Source of the DNA: Mycolicibacterium hodleri
Lineage (GTDB): Bacteria; Actinomycetota; Actinomycetes; Mycobacteriales; Mycobacteriaceae
Length of the DNA: 64,000 bases
Direction: 5' to 3'
NCBI RefSeq assembly: GCF_025822245.1
Contig: NZ_JACKTL010000026.1
Location: forward strand, 62,001 to 126,000
The notes under the pieces are model-generated. The model ran no database searches, was not told the DNA's origin, and was given only the letters and a program-made list of their open reading frames with translations. The position numbers and the translations under genes were made by a program. Below are positions 34,762 through 43,882 of the stretch, in pieces (position 1 is the stretch's first letter; each line of letters begins with the position of its first letter).

Positions 34762-37368
34762 TCAGGCGTTGAGTGCGCGCCACACCCGCGCGGGCGTCAT
34801 CGGCAGCTGACGCAGGCGGGCGCCACATGCCCTCGCGATCGCGTTGGCGAGCGCCGGGGCCACCGGGTTGTAGGGCGACTCGCTCATCGACTTCGCCCCG
34901 AACGGCCCGAGCACGTCGTACGTGTCGGCGAAGTACACCTCGGTCACCGGGAGGTCGGCGAGCTGCGGAATGTGATAGTTCCGCAGGGCGTCGGTCGTGA
35001 CGGCGCCGTCGGGCCCGGTGCGCACCTCCTCGTACAACGCGCTGCCAATGCCCTGGGCGACACCGCCTTCGACCTGGCCGCGGCATTGCTCGGGGTTCAT
35101 CACCACGCCAGCGTCGGCCGCGTGGACCGACTGCAGGATCCGCACCTCGCCGGTGGTGACGTCGACCGCGACGCGGAATCCCTGCACGTTGAACGCCACC
35201 GACCGGGGGGTGCCGTCGTGGCGTCCGTAGCCGGTCAGTGGCCGGGCGTCCGGGGTGGCCTCGAGGGCGGCGCGCAGGTCCCGGCACGCCGCCTGGACCG
35301 CAAGCCCGGCGACGACGGTGCCCGCCGAGCCGAACGCCCCGGTGTCGTAACTGGTTGCGTCGGTGTCGGATTGGCGAATGCGCACGCGACTGACGTCGAC
35401 CCCGAGCTCGGAGGCCACAATCTGCCCGTGCACCGTGGACGTTCCGTTGCCGAACTCGGCGGTGCCGACCGAGAGGGTGAAGTCGCCGTCGACGTCGAGG
35501 GAGATCGACGCGTCGGCGAAGTGACCCCGTGGGGGAATGGTGGCGATCATCGCGAGGGCCACGCCCTCGCCGACCCGCCAATGGCCTCCCTCGGGCGGGG
35601 CCGCACCCGCGCCTGCGGTCAGTGTCCCCTGGACGAGGTCCAGGCATTGGTCGAGCCCATAGCTGCCGTAGGTCAGGTCGTCGTCGGCGACGTGGGCGTC
35701 GGTGAACGGGTCCCCGGGGACGACGACGTTGCGGCGCCGAAGGTCAACCGGGTCGACGCCCAGTTCCTCGGCCAGTTGATCCAACGCCGACTCGACGGCG
35801 AAGATGACCTGGCCGAGGCCGTAGCCGCGGAACGCACCGGAGGGAATGTTGTTGGTGTACACCGCCTCTGCGTCGACTCGCTTGTTGGGGCAGCGGTAGA
35901 CCGACACCGACTCGCTGCACCCGTGAAACATCACGCCGGGGCTGTGGTTGCCGTACGCGCCGGCGTCGACCAGAACGTCGACCGACAGCGCGGTCAGCAC
36001 CCCGTCCGGCCCTGCCGCGACGGTGGCGTCGACCCGGAACGGGTGGCGGCACGGTGCGCCGGTGAACTCGTCGGAACGGCTGAACTCGTAGCGCACCGGC
36101 TGGCCCAGCCGCAGCACCGCCATGGCGACCAGGTCCTCGGTCAGCATCTCCTGTTTGCCGCCGAAGCCGCCTCCGAGCCGGCGGGTGAACACGTGGACGT
36201 CGGCGCGGTCCAGGCCGAAGACGTGGCACAGCTCGTCGCGCACCAGGAACGGTACCTGCGAGCTGGTGCGAATCACCAAGCGTCCGTCGTCGTCTCGCCA
36301 TCCGGTACACCCGTGCGTCTCGAGGTGCACGTGCTGCACGCGCTGGGTGTTCCACCGCCCGCGGACGACGGCGCCACCGGAGCGCACCGCCTGGGCCACG
36401 CCCTCGTCGACGTCGCCGACGCCACCGTGCACTTCGGCGACGAGATTGCGCGTCGGGTCGGCAATGCGGGCCTCGGTGGACTTGCCGTCGTGCAGCAGTG
36501 GTGCCCCCGCCGCCCGGGCCTGCTCGGGGTCGAACACCGCGGGCAGTTCGTCGTACTCGACGATGATTGCGCGGCAAGCCGTTTCGGCGACGGCCAGGGT
36601 GTCGGCGACGACGGCGGCGACCCGCTGACCGACGAATCGGACCGTGTCGTCGAGGACGAAGGAGTCGTCGGGGTCGTCGAGCCTGCTGTCGTGGCGCGCC
36701 GTCGAGAACGCGACGGCAGGGCTGTCACGATGGGTGAGCACCAGCCGAACGCCGGGAATCCGTTGCGCCGCAGCCGTGTCGATCGACGCGATCCTGGCGT
36801 GCGCGACGGTGCTGCGCAGCACCGCGAGGTGAAGCAGCCCGTCGACGGCGTGGTCCATGGTGTACTGCTCGGTTCCGGTGACCACGCGCATGCCTGCGGG
36901 GGCGCCGACGGAATCCCCGGCGCCGCCGACCTTCTTGGTGTTCACCGAGCCGGCGAGGGCATCGGTGATCGCGCGGTAGCCGGTGCACCGGCACAGATTG
37001 CCCTTGAGGTTCTGCGGCAGGTCGGCCAGTTGCCCTGGGGTCAACGTGGACGCCGTGGTGATCATCCCCGCGGTGCAGAATCCGCACTGGAACCCGGCGG
37101 CGTCGACGAATTGTCGTTGTAGGGCATGCGGTCGATCGGGGGTGCCGAGGCCGGCGACCGTCGTGACGTCGCGGCCCGCAGCCCGGAATGCGGGGTAGAT
37201 GCACGAATGCACCGGTGCCCCGTCGACCAGCACCGAGCATGCGCCGCAGTCGCCTCCGTCGCAGCCCTTCTTGACCTCGAAGTGGCCGTGGTCGCGCAGG
37301 TAGGTCCGCAGGCATTGCCCGGGCCACGGATCACCCTGCAGCGCTTGGCCGTTCACGGTGGTGGTCAC
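34762..37368 (-). CDS. Xanthine dehydrogenase, fused [2Fe-2S] and molybdopterin subunits
   Basis: An 868-residue fusion. Residues 1-150 are the two [2Fe-2S] domains ([18 protein letters not shown] and CGFCTAGM with LCRCTGY). A short linker leads to the molybdenum domains: [34 protein letters not shown] and [13 protein letters not shown] with the catalytic Glu region. It oxidises hypoxanthine/xanthine to urate together with the FAD subunit just upstream, with which it overlaps by GTGA. Link to uricase and the purine permease supports the purine assignment; a different heterocycle is possible. Confidence 0.88.
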   Translation of the reverse strand: MTTTVNGQALQGDPWPGQCLRTYLRDHGHFEVKKGCDGGDCGACSVLVDGAPVHSCIYPAFRAAGRDVTTVAGLGTPDRPHALQRQFVDAAGFQCGFCTAGMITTASTLTPGQLADLPQNLKGNLCRCTGYRAITDALAGSVNTKKVGGAGDSVGAPAGMRVVTGTEQYTMDHAVDGLLHLAVLRSTVAHARIASIDTAAAQRIPGVRLVLTHRDSPAVAFSTARHDSRLDDPDDSFVLDDTVRFVGQRVAAVVADTLAVAETACRAIIVEYDELPAVFDPEQARAAGAPLLHDGKSTEARIADPTRNLVAEVHGGVGDVDEGVAQAVRSGGAVVRGRWNTQRVQHVHLETHGCTGWRDDDGRLVIRTSSQVPFLVRDELCHVFGLDRADVHVFTRRLGGGFGGKQEMLTEDLVAMAVLRLGQPVRYEFSRSDEFTGAPCRHPFRVDATVAAGPDGVLTALSVDVLVDAGAYGNHSPGVMFHGCSESVSVYRCPNKRVDAEAVYTNNIPSGAFRGYGLGQVIFAVESALDQLAEELGVDPVDLRRRNVVVPGDPFTDAHVADDDLTYGSYGLDQCLDLVQGTLTAGAGAAPPEGGHWRVGEGVALAMIATIPPRGHFADASISLDVDGDFTLSVGTAEFGNGTSTVHGQIVASELGVDVSRVRIRQSDTDATSYDTGAFGSAGTVVAGLAVQAACRDLRAALEATPDARPLTGYGRHDGTPRSVAFNVQGFRVAVDVTTGEVRILQSVHAADAGVVMNPEQCRGQVEGGVAQGIGSALYEEVRTGPDGAVTTDALRNYHIPQLADLPVTEVYFADTYDVLGPFGAKSMSESPYNPVAPALANAIARACGARLRQLPMTPARVWRALNA

Positions 37369-38189
37369 GGGCCCAGCTCCGCGCAGATCTGCTCGGCCAG
37401 CACCAACGACACCGCGCGGCGCCAATCCGGATCACCGTGCGGATCGACGGTCCAGGCGTCGTCGGGAATGTCGGCGTGGGCCCGCCGCACCGCGTCGACG
37501 TCGACCGATGCCAGGGTGAAGACGTAGGGCCGCACCGTCGCCGCGGTGATCGACAGCACGAATGTCCCGTCGCGGTCGACGCGGCCGATGACGACGATCC
37601 CCGAGCGACCCAACGGCGAGGGGGCCAGCTTGCGGTATGCGGTGCGCCCCCGCAGGGCCGAGGCCGGCAGATGAATGGAGCGCAGCACGTCGCCGACGGA
37701 CAGCACGTTCGCCGAGTTGCCGGTCACGAAGTCGGCGACGGGCATTCGGTAGTCGTCCCCATCGGGCCGCCACACCAGGACCTCGCCGGCGAGAGCAGAG
37801 CTCAGCGAAATCATCGAACCGGCGGGGAAGGACAGACAGAGGTTGCCGCCGACGGTCGCTTCGGCCCAGACCTTGAACGACGCGAGCAACGCGGTGCAGC
37901 ACTGGTGGAACAGTGGCGCGGCCAGCCAGTCGGGGTGGGTGAGCGGAAGCTCCGCCGACAGGGCGGACACCTGGGCCACGGTGCAGGTCGCGGCGAGCTC
38001 GATCCCGTTCGCGTCGACGAGGACCGGTGCCCACCCCAGCTGGGTGAGGTCGACGAGGCGGCGGGTCCGCAGCTGCGGTTCGGAGAACAACCAGGTGCCG
38101 CCCGCCAGGACGGCGTCGGACGCACCGATCGGCCACAACTCGTCGCGCTGACGCGGCGTGCTTACCGTCTCGACGGTGGTCAAGTCCAC
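37365..38189 (-). CDS. Xanthine dehydrogenase FAD-binding subunit
   Basis: A 274-residue FAD_binding_5/CO dehydrogenase flavoprotein-C type protein. [14 protein letters not shown] is the first FAD loop and [16 protein letters not shown] the second; the C-terminal domain has [14 protein letters not shown]. It carries electrons from the Fe-S/Mo subunit to NAD+ or another acceptor. The GTG at 38189 gives the usual short N-terminus; a strong ribosome site is lacking. It is first in the two-gene xdh operon. Confidence 0.87.
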   Translation of the reverse strand: MDLTTVETVSTPRQRDELWPIGASDAVLAGGTWLFSEPQLRTRRLVDLTQLGWAPVLVDANGIELAATCTVAQVSALSAELPLTHPDWLAAPLFHQCCTALLASFKVWAEATVGGNLCLSFPAGSMISLSSALAGEVLVWRPDGDDYRMPVADFVTGNSANVLSVGDVLRSIHLPASALRGRTAYRKLAPSPLGRSGIVVIGRVDRDGTFVLSITAATVRPYVFTLASVDVDAVRRAHADIPDDAWTVDPHGDPDWRRAVSLVLAEQICAELGP

Positions 38190-38244
38190 TCTTCGAAGGT
38201 AGTCAAGCTCCGCGACCGCCGCACGTTCTCGTGCGCGACGACCA

Positions 38245-38281
38245 ACGGGCCCGACCGGGGATGCACCCCGGCCGGGCCCGT
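38245..38281. terminator. GC-rich hairpin after csbD
   Basis: A 16-bp stem with one mismatch (ACGGGCCCGACCGGGG / CCCCGGCCGGGCCCGT) and an ATGCA loop lies 16 bp downstream of the csbD stop, upstream of the xdh operon. It probably ends csbD transcription. Confidence 0.75.
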
Positions 38282-38296
38282 CACGGTGTCGTAGCG

Positions 38297-38527
38297 CTAC
38301 TCGGCGGCCTTCTGGCGCGCCTCGGCTGCCGCGGCGCTGCCGCGGGCGGCCTCGGCCTCGGCTTCCTTCTTCGCGACGTCGCGCTGCGCGTCGGCCTTGT
38401 CCTGCTGCGCCTCGCCCTCGCGGGAGAGGTCGTCGTTGCCGGTCACCGTGCCGGCCACTTCCTTCGCCTTGCCCTTGACGTCCTCGACGACGCCCTTGAT
38501 GCCTGCTTCTGGTCCACTGTCGCTCAT
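38297..38527 (-). CDS. CsbD-like stress protein
   Basis: A 76-residue hydrophilic protein with the CsbD core GIKGVVEDVKGKAKEVAGTV then a highly charged Ala/Glu/Lys helix (DKADAQRDVAKKEAEAEAAR) that may form a coiled coil. In Bacillus, CsbD is part of the sigma-B general stress regulon. Here a SigF-type promoter can be seen upstream (bottom strand, 38622-38647) and sigF is the neighbour, so SigF control is likely. ATG follows AAAGGCAACC. Confidence 0.85.
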   Translation of the reverse strand: MSDSGPEAGIKGVVEDVKGKAKEVAGTVTGNDDLSREGEAQQDKADAQRDVAKKEAEAEAARGSAAAAEARQKAAE

Positions 38528-38939
38528 GGTTGCCTTTCGATCGTGGGTGCAATGGCGGTGACGCGGGTCACGCCATCCTCGGTTGGGGCGATCCAGCTCT
38601 ACTCACCCCGTGCACTGAAGGCTGCCCATCGAACCAACGGGCTAAACGAGCACCACGCCGGACGACGGCTTCGCGCCAATTGCGTTGTTTTCCGCCCGAA
38701 TTGAGACGTGCTGCGACGGGTGGCCCGAGTCGGCAATGGTTTAGTCACAGACGCGCTGGGCATCCCCACCGGGAACGAGTCGTAACAACCTAGCGAGAGG
38801 CGGGACGTCATCGTGGCCACACGTACGATCACACCGCCCACCCGTGGTTCCCGTTCGTCCGCATCTCGTGACGGGAGTGCTGGTGGTTAGCTACGAACCA
38901 CCTCGGGGTAACCTCGCGTGGAGATCAGATGGAGGGCGC
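38528..38939. promoter_or_regulatory. Intergenic region with three SigF-type promoters
   Basis: This 412-bp stretch has no convincing full-size gene. It has three matches to the mycobacterial SigF pattern GGTTT-N15-17-GGGTA. Bottom strand: GTTT at 38644-38647 and GGGCA at 38623-38627, toward csbD. Top strand: GGTTT 38738-38742, N15, GGGCA 38758-38762. Top strand: GGTTA 38885-38889, N16, GGGTA 38906-38910, 30 bp before the usfX start. A 25-codon frame (GTG 38813 to TAG 38890, MATRTITPPTRGSRSS...) follows the middle promoter with a purine-rich GAGAGGCGGG upstream; its reality is uncertain. Confidence 0.55.
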
Positions 38940-39374
38940 GTGTCAGACGGTGAGTACGGCCACGACAGTGGGCATCGAAGCCCCAGATCTGTCGAGGTTC
39001 GAGTCGCGGCAAAGCTGGAGAATCTGGCGGTGTTGCGCACCGTGGTGGGCGCAGTCGGTACCTACGAGGACCTCGACTTCGACAGCGTGGCGGACCTTCG
39101 GCTGGCGGTGGACGAGGCCTGCACCCGGCTCATCCGATCCGCGACGGCCGACGCCACCCTCGTGCTGGTGGTGCATCCGCTCGAAGAGCAGCTCGTGGTC
39201 GACGTGTCGACTGCATGTTCGTCACCTGACATCGTGGTGCCGGGCAGCTTCAGTTGGCACGTCCTGAGTTCCTTGACCGACGACGTCAGTACCTTCCACG
39301 ACGGTCATGGCCCCGAAGACTCGCACATCTTCGGCATCTCCATGACGACGAGACGAGCGAGCTCGCTGAGGTGA
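38940..39374 (+). CDS. usfX: Anti-sigma factor UsfX/RsbW
   Basis: A 144-residue HATPase_c anti-sigma factor, matching UsfX length. VEVRVAAKLENLAVLRTVVG opens the GHKL fold; DLRLAVDEACTRLI is the N-box with the Asn position and Glu. It binds SigF and blocks it until an anti-anti-sigma protein intervenes. GTG 38940 is selected because GGAGGG lies about 3 nt upstream; an earlier in-frame start would sit over the promoter. It overlaps sigF by GTGA. Confidence 0.9.
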   Translation: MSDGEYGHDSGHRSPRSVEVRVAAKLENLAVLRTVVGAVGTYEDLDFDSVADLRLAVDEACTRLIRSATADATLVLVVHPLEEQLVVDVSTACSSPDIVVPGSFSWHVLSSLTDDVSTFHDGHGPEDSHIFGISMTTRRASSLR

Positions 39375-40159
39375 CGACGTCGTCCTCCCGGGGTTCGGCG
39401 TCACGCTCGAATTCCGAATACGCGGACGTGGTCGACATGTTCCGCACACTGCAGGGGCTCGAAGAGGGCTCGGCCAAATTCCTTCGTCAGCGCGACTCGA
39501 TCGTGGAGCGGTGCCTGCCGTTGGCCGACCACATCGCCCGCCGATTCGACGGCCGCGGCGAGCCGCGTGACGATCTGGTGCAGGTGGCCCGCGTCGGGTT
39601 GGTGAACGCCGTCATCCGGTTCGACGTCGACGCGGGGTCGGACTTCGTGTCCTTCGCGGTGCCCACCATCATGGGCGAGGTTCGCCGCCATTTCCGTGAC
39701 AACAGCTGGTCGGTCAAGGTGCCCCGGCGCCTCAAGGAACTCCACCTCCGGTTGGGAGCCGCGACCGCGGAGCTGTCGCAGAAGCTCGGGCGTGCCCCCA
39801 CCCCGTCGGAGCTCGCGGCCGAACTCGAGATGGACCGCGACGAAATCGTCGAGGGCCTGGTCGCGGGCAGCTCCTACAACACGCTGTCCATCGACGGCGC
39901 AGGCGGCGGCACGGAAGAGGCCCCCGCCATCGCCGACACCCTGGGCGACGTCGACCTCAACCTCGACCAGATCGAGAACCGGGAATCGTTGCGGCCCTTG
40001 CTCGCCAGTCTCCCGGAACGCGAGCGTCAGGTGCTCCTGCTTCGCTTCTTCGAATCGATGACCCAGACGCAGATCGCCGAGCGGGTCGGGATATCGCAGA
40101 TGCACGTCTCGCGCTTGCTCGCCAAATCCCTGATGCGCCTGCGCGATCAGCTCGAGTGA
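39371..40159 (+). CDS. sigF: RNA polymerase sigma factor SigF
   Basis: A 262-residue sigma-B/F-type factor, matching SigF length. Region 2 (ARRFDGRGEPRDDLVQVARVGLVNAV; FVSFAVPTIMGEVRRHFRD), region 3 (VPRRLKELHLRLGAATAELSQ; GRAPTPSELAAELEM) and region 4 (LPERERQVLLLRFFESMTQT; IAERVGISQMHVSRLL) are all present. It directs the general stress and stationary-phase regulon. Translation is coupled to usfX, and the upstream SigF-type promoters imply positive autoregulation. Confidence 0.95.
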   Translation: MTTSSSRGSASRSNSEYADVVDMFRTLQGLEEGSAKFLRQRDSIVERCLPLADHIARRFDGRGEPRDDLVQVARVGLVNAVIRFDVDAGSDFVSFAVPTIMGEVRRHFRDNSWSVKVPRRLKELHLRLGAATAELSQKLGRAPTPSELAAELEMDRDEIVEGLVAGSSYNTLSIDGAGGGTEEAPAIADTLGDVDLNLDQIENRESLRPLLASLPERERQVLLLRFFESMTQTQIAERVGISQMHVSRLLAKSLMRLRDQLE

Positions 40160-40166
40160 CGGCGGC

Positions 40167-41066
40167 CTAGGAAAGCCAGCCCTGATAGACGTCCCACGCC
40201 GCACCGGCGGGGGGAGCGTCGTCGCGGGTGACCGTGGCCTGGATGAGCCCGTACGGTCGGTCGTCGGCGTTGAACACTTCGTTGTCGTTGGTCAAGCCGA
40301 ACGGTGACAGGTCGTAGATGAAGTGGTGCTTGTTCGGCGCCGACAATCGGATCTCGGCGATGAACGGATAGGCCTCCAACACGGCCTTGCCCATCTCGAA
40401 CAGGGTCTGTTGCAAGGCAAGTGACTGCACCACGGCGAACTGCTTGACCAGGTGAGCCTTGATGCCGACATAGGTGGGCTCCCAGTCGACGTCGGTCGTG
40501 GTGAACCGCCACTGAGCCACCAGCGATGTCGCCATCACCCGGTCGTGCGTCGGCTGTAGCACGGTGTAGCGATCCTCGAGGAAGCCGGCGAACTCGGAGC
40601 CCGTCGACTTCAGGATGACCATGTCCTTGAGGCCGCCGACGACCGTCTCGCCCCGGGCGTCGACGGTGATCGCGGCGGTGCGGACCTCCTGGCCCTTCCG
40701 AACCCAGGTGTGGTCGTGCTCGCTGCCGTCGACGATCGCGCGTTCCCAGGCGTACTCCTCGAGCTCGACGCGGGCGCCCTCCACCGGCTCGACGTCGTGA
40801 ACGAAGTGCCTGGCCAGGGTCAGACCGTAGTCCTCGACCGACGACAACCCCTTCTCCTTGGCATAGGCGTACGCGGTCTGCTTCTGCGTGTCGGTGGGCA
40901 GCACCTTCGACTGATCGCCGGTCAAATATGCCTGGCTGAAATCACCACGCAGGCAGGTGGTTACGTTGACGTCGTGGATTTCGTGACGGTGGGTGTCGCG
41001 GTAGATTCTGACGACGCGGGTCTCGGCCTTGCCGTACTGGTTGCCGCCCAAGACGATCTCGGACAC
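40167..41066 (-). CDS. Urate oxidase (uricase)
   Basis: A 299-residue cofactor-free uricase with two T-fold domains. GNQYGKAETRVVRIYR, VLPTDTQKQTAYAYAKE (the Thr/Asp/Lys active region), DMVILKSTGSEFAGF and APNKHHFIYDLSPFGL are family motifs. It oxidises urate to 5-hydroxyisourate, passed to the hydrolase encoded 4 bp upstream. GTG start. It lies in a four-gene minus-strand run with HIU hydrolase, OHCU decarboxylase and the purine permease. Confidence 0.94.
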   Translation of the reverse strand: MSEIVLGGNQYGKAETRVVRIYRDTHRHEIHDVNVTTCLRGDFSQAYLTGDQSKVLPTDTQKQTAYAYAKEKGLSSVEDYGLTLARHFVHDVEPVEGARVELEEYAWERAIVDGSEHDHTWVRKGQEVRTAAITVDARGETVVGGLKDMVILKSTGSEFAGFLEDRYTVLQPTHDRVMATSLVAQWRFTTTDVDWEPTYVGIKAHLVKQFAVVQSLALQQTLFEMGKAVLEAYPFIAEIRLSAPNKHHFIYDLSPFGLTNDNEVFNADDRPYGLIQATVTRDDAPPAGAAWDVYQGWLS

Positions 41067-41070
41067 CGGC

Positions 41071-41391
41071 TCAACTCCCTCGGTAGGTGGAATAGGCGAA
41101 CGGCGAGAGCAGCACCGGCACGTGGTACTTGCCTCCCGCGTCGGTGATCTCGAAGGCGACGATCACCTCCGGGTAGAACGTCGCGACGTCGCGCGCGGCG
41201 AAATAGGCGCCCGTGCCGAAGTGCAGCCGATACACCCCGGCGGGCAGGTCGACGCCCAACTGCGCGATGCGGCCGTCGTCGTCGGTGGTCGCGGTGGTCA
41301 GAGGCCCACCGTCGCGGTCGGTGAGCGTGACGGCGACGCCGGCGGCAGGTCTGCCGGTCGTCGAGTCGAGGACGTGCGTGGACAGACTCAT
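41071..41391 (-). CDS. 5-hydroxyisourate hydrolase (transthyretin-like)
   Basis: A 106-residue transthyretin-fold enzyme with the family ends intact: LSTHVLDSTTGRPAAGV at the N-terminus and HVPVLLSPFAYSTYRGS at the C-terminus, the diagnostic YRGS tetrapeptide. It hydrolyses 5-hydroxyisourate to OHCU. It lies 4 bp from uricase on each side of the pathway order, so it is surely cotranscribed. Confidence 0.95.
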   Translation of the reverse strand: MSLSTHVLDSTTGRPAAGVAVTLTDRDGGPLTTATTDDDGRIAQLGVDLPAGVYRLHFGTGAYFAARDVATFYPEVIVAFEITDAGGKYHVPVLLSPFAYSTYRGS

Positions 41392-41395
41392 GTGG

Positions 41396-41932
41396 TCATC
41401 TTGCCCCGGGGTCGGCTGGCGGCTCGCTCAGGAGACGTTCGAGCCGAAGCCGGTTGATCTTCGCGAGCTCGTTGCGCATCACCCGGCGCTCGGTCTCGGG
41501 ATCGTTGTGGAGGCGCTCGGTGAGGATCGCCAGCAGTTCCTCGGCGGAACGCCCGCTGGCGCACACCAGGTAGACGTAACCGAACTTCTCGTCGTATTCG
41601 GCGTTCTTCGTGGCCAATTCGGCCTTGACGGAGTCCGCGGCGGTCACCACGGCGGCTTGTTCGCGCGCCGAGGACGCGTTGTCGACCTTGGCGCCGATGC
41701 GTGGATGACCGTCCAGGGCGGCGTCGATCTCGGCGTCGGGAAGCTCGGCCAACACCCGGTCGGCGCGGTCGAGCAGGGCGTCGACGTCGCGAAACGGCCC
41801 GCCCGCGAGGACCCGTCGCGCCCAGATGGTGGACGAGCAGACGCCGAACAGCACGTTCATCCGCTGCCGCTCGCTCAGCCGGGTGAAGCCGTCCAGGCCC
41901 AGTCTCTCTCGGGGCAACCCCACGCCAGGCAC
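41396..41932 (-). CDS. OHCU decarboxylase
   Basis: A 178-residue all-alpha enzyme converting OHCU to S-allantoin. The catalytic His is in ALDGHPRIGAK and the Glu in SSAREQAAV; FGYVYLVCASGRSAEELLAIL and ERRVMRNELAKINRLRLERLL complete the fold. GTG 41932 follows directly on the permease stop (TAG-GTG); a second GTG 12 bp in has a better-placed AGGTG. The next gene upstream encodes a fused, degenerate copy of the same domain. Confidence 0.93.
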   Translation of the reverse strand: MPGVGLPRERLGLDGFTRLSERQRMNVLFGVCSSTIWARRVLAGGPFRDVDALLDRADRVLAELPDAEIDAALDGHPRIGAKVDNASSAREQAAVVTAADSVKAELATKNAEYDEKFGYVYLVCASGRSAEELLAILTERLHNDPETERRVMRNELAKINRLRLERLLSEPPADPGAR

Positions 41933-43849
41933 CTACTGCAATTCGTTGAGCCGGCCAAACCGCGCTGCGGCAATCGGATTGGCGTCGGCCACCAGGTCGT
42001 CGAAGCGGTAGTTGGCGATCTTGGCGATCTCGATGAGCGCGAACGCGCGTTCGGCGGCGGGGGAGTTGTCCATTCGCGACCACCCGTTCTTGAGGACCCG
42101 GTCGAATCGCTCGGTCTCGCGCGCGCAGATGATCAGCGGGAAGCCGAAGTGCTCGCGATACGCGCCGGCCAGGTCCACGACGTCATTGTGGTCGTCGTCG
42201 TCGAGGCTCGACAGGGCGACGTGGTCGACGGCCAGTGCGTGCCCCGTCTCGTCTTCGGCCCCGAGATCGTGGAAGGCGTTGAGGAGTTCGTCCTGTTGTG
42301 CGGACGTGCCCGTCAGCACCGCGTCCTGGAAGGCCTCCCGCAGCGCGGTGGTGCCGGCGAACGGCCGCTGCTCGAAGGCGCGTTCCACCGCCCACGGCAC
42401 GTCCTGCACCACGTGGCCGAACACCTCCGTGAAGCGGTCCTTCGTCATCGAGTTCACCTCGTCGAGCGTGATCGCACCGCCGCCGGCCACGCGCGGACCC
42501 CGCGAACCGGTGTGGAAGAACACGATGTTGAGCAGGATCGCGGCGACCGCCCCGATGCTGATGCCGCTGCCGAAGATCAGGTTCAGCCCCGTCGGCATGG
42601 CCTTGGCCAGGTCCGGGTAGGTCGTAACCCACAGTGCGAGAGCAAGACTGGTAGTCACGATGATGAGGTTGCGGTGGTCGGTGAAGTCGACCTTGCCGAG
42701 GGTCTGGATGCCGACGACGGCCACGGTGGCGAACAACGTCAGCGCGGCGCCGCCCAGCACGGGATTGGGGATCGACGCGACCACCGCGGCCACCTTGGGA
42801 AGGAAGCCCAAGATGATCATGATGACGCCCGCCGCGGCAACCACCCACCGGCTCTTGACGCCGGTGAGACGCACCAGGCCGACGTTCTCGGAGAAGGCGG
42901 TGTACGGGAACGAGTTGAAGATGCCGCCGATGGTGGTCGCCACGCCGTCGGCCCGCAGGACGTTGCCGATGTCGGAGGCCTTGACGCGCTTGCCGACGAT
43001 CTCCCCGGTCGCGATGGTGCTGCCGGTCGACTCGACCGCGGTGATCAGCAACACGATGATCATCGTGAGACAGGCGACGAAGTCGAACTTGGGCAGGCCG
43101 AACAGGAACGGCGGCGTGAAGCCGAACGCCGACGCCTCGGCGACCTTGCCGAACGTCATGTCGCCCAGCGCGTAGGCCACCGCGCAACCGACGACGAGAC
43201 CGAGCAGCACCGCGATGGTCGCCAGGAATCCCCGGAACAGCCGTTGGATGCCGACGATGATCGCAATGGTGCCCAGGGCATACAGGAACCACCGGATGTT
43301 GGTCGGGTCGGGTTGGTGGGTGCCGGGATTGGTGACCGCGTCCAGTGCGCCCACCGGCACCAGGCACAGGCCGATGATGGTGATCAGCGTGCCGGTCACC
43401 ACGGGTGGGAAGAACCGCAGCAGCTTGATGAAGATCGGCGCGATCAGGAACGTGAACACGCCCGCGACGATCACTGCGCCGTAGACGTACAGCAGGCTGG
43501 GCGCGCCGCCGCCGTTGGCCAGCCCGATGGCGATGATCGGGGAGACCCCGGCGAACGTCACACCCTGCAGCAGTGGCAGCCGCACGCCGATCTTCCAGAA
43601 CCCGACGGCCTGGATGATCGACGCGATCCCGCAGGTGAACAGGTCGGCCGTGATGAGCTTGACGAGTTGATCCGCGGGCAGGTCGATGGCGCCCGCGATG
43701 ATGATCGGCACCAGCACCGCGCCTGCGTAGAACGCGACGACGTGCTGGAACCCGTAGGTCGCGAGCTTGGGCAGCGGCAGCACCTCGTCGACCGGGTGCA
43801 CGCGCTTCGCGCCGGTGGTGAGTGGCGGGGCCGACCTTGGGGTGGACAC
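41933..43849 (-). CDS. NCS2 purine permease fused to a degenerate OHCU decarboxylase-like domain
   Basis: A 638-residue fusion. Residues about 15-460 are an NCS2 xanthine/urate permease (GFQHVVAFYAGAVLVPIIIA; LLQGVTFAGVSPIIAIG; ITAVESTGSTIATGEIVGK; GGIFNSFPYTAFSENVGLVRLTGVKSR) with about 12-14 helices. Residues about 475-635 match the OHCU decarboxylase fold (FTEVFGHVVQDVPWAVERAF; QRPFAGTTALREAF; YREHFGFPLIICARE). In it the catalytic HPxxG reads FHDLG and the SxxEQ motif is replaced by acidic residues, so activity is doubtful. It may tether purine breakdown to the transporter or sense intermediates. Confidence 0.9.
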   Translation of the reverse strand: MSTPRSAPPLTTGAKRVHPVDEVLPLPKLATYGFQHVVAFYAGAVLVPIIIAGAIDLPADQLVKLITADLFTCGIASIIQAVGFWKIGVRLPLLQGVTFAGVSPIIAIGLANGGGAPSLLYVYGAVIVAGVFTFLIAPIFIKLLRFFPPVVTGTLITIIGLCLVPVGALDAVTNPGTHQPDPTNIRWFLYALGTIAIIVGIQRLFRGFLATIAVLLGLVVGCAVAYALGDMTFGKVAEASAFGFTPPFLFGLPKFDFVACLTMIIVLLITAVESTGSTIATGEIVGKRVKASDIGNVLRADGVATTIGGIFNSFPYTAFSENVGLVRLTGVKSRWVVAAAGVIMIILGFLPKVAAVVASIPNPVLGGAALTLFATVAVVGIQTLGKVDFTDHRNLIIVTTSLALALWVTTYPDLAKAMPTGLNLIFGSGISIGAVAAILLNIVFFHTGSRGPRVAGGGAITLDEVNSMTKDRFTEVFGHVVQDVPWAVERAFEQRPFAGTTALREAFQDAVLTGTSAQQDELLNAFHDLGAEDETGHALAVDHVALSSLDDDDHNDVVDLAGAYREHFGFPLIICARETERFDRVLKNGWSRMDNSPAAERAFALIEIAKIANYRFDDLVADANPIAAARFGRLNELQ

Positions 43850-43882
43850 ACTCCAAGAATCGACCAGGTTGAGACTGTTCGC

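Noticed and set aside
34972..37122. A 716-codon top-strand frame opposite the xanthine dehydrogenase gene
   Set aside because: No recognisable domain, composition of an antisense frame, and the bottom strand has full catalytic motifs.
38599..38841. An 80-codon bottom-strand ORF between csbD and usfX
   Set aside because: No ribosome site, no recognisable motif, and it overlaps predicted SigF promoters.
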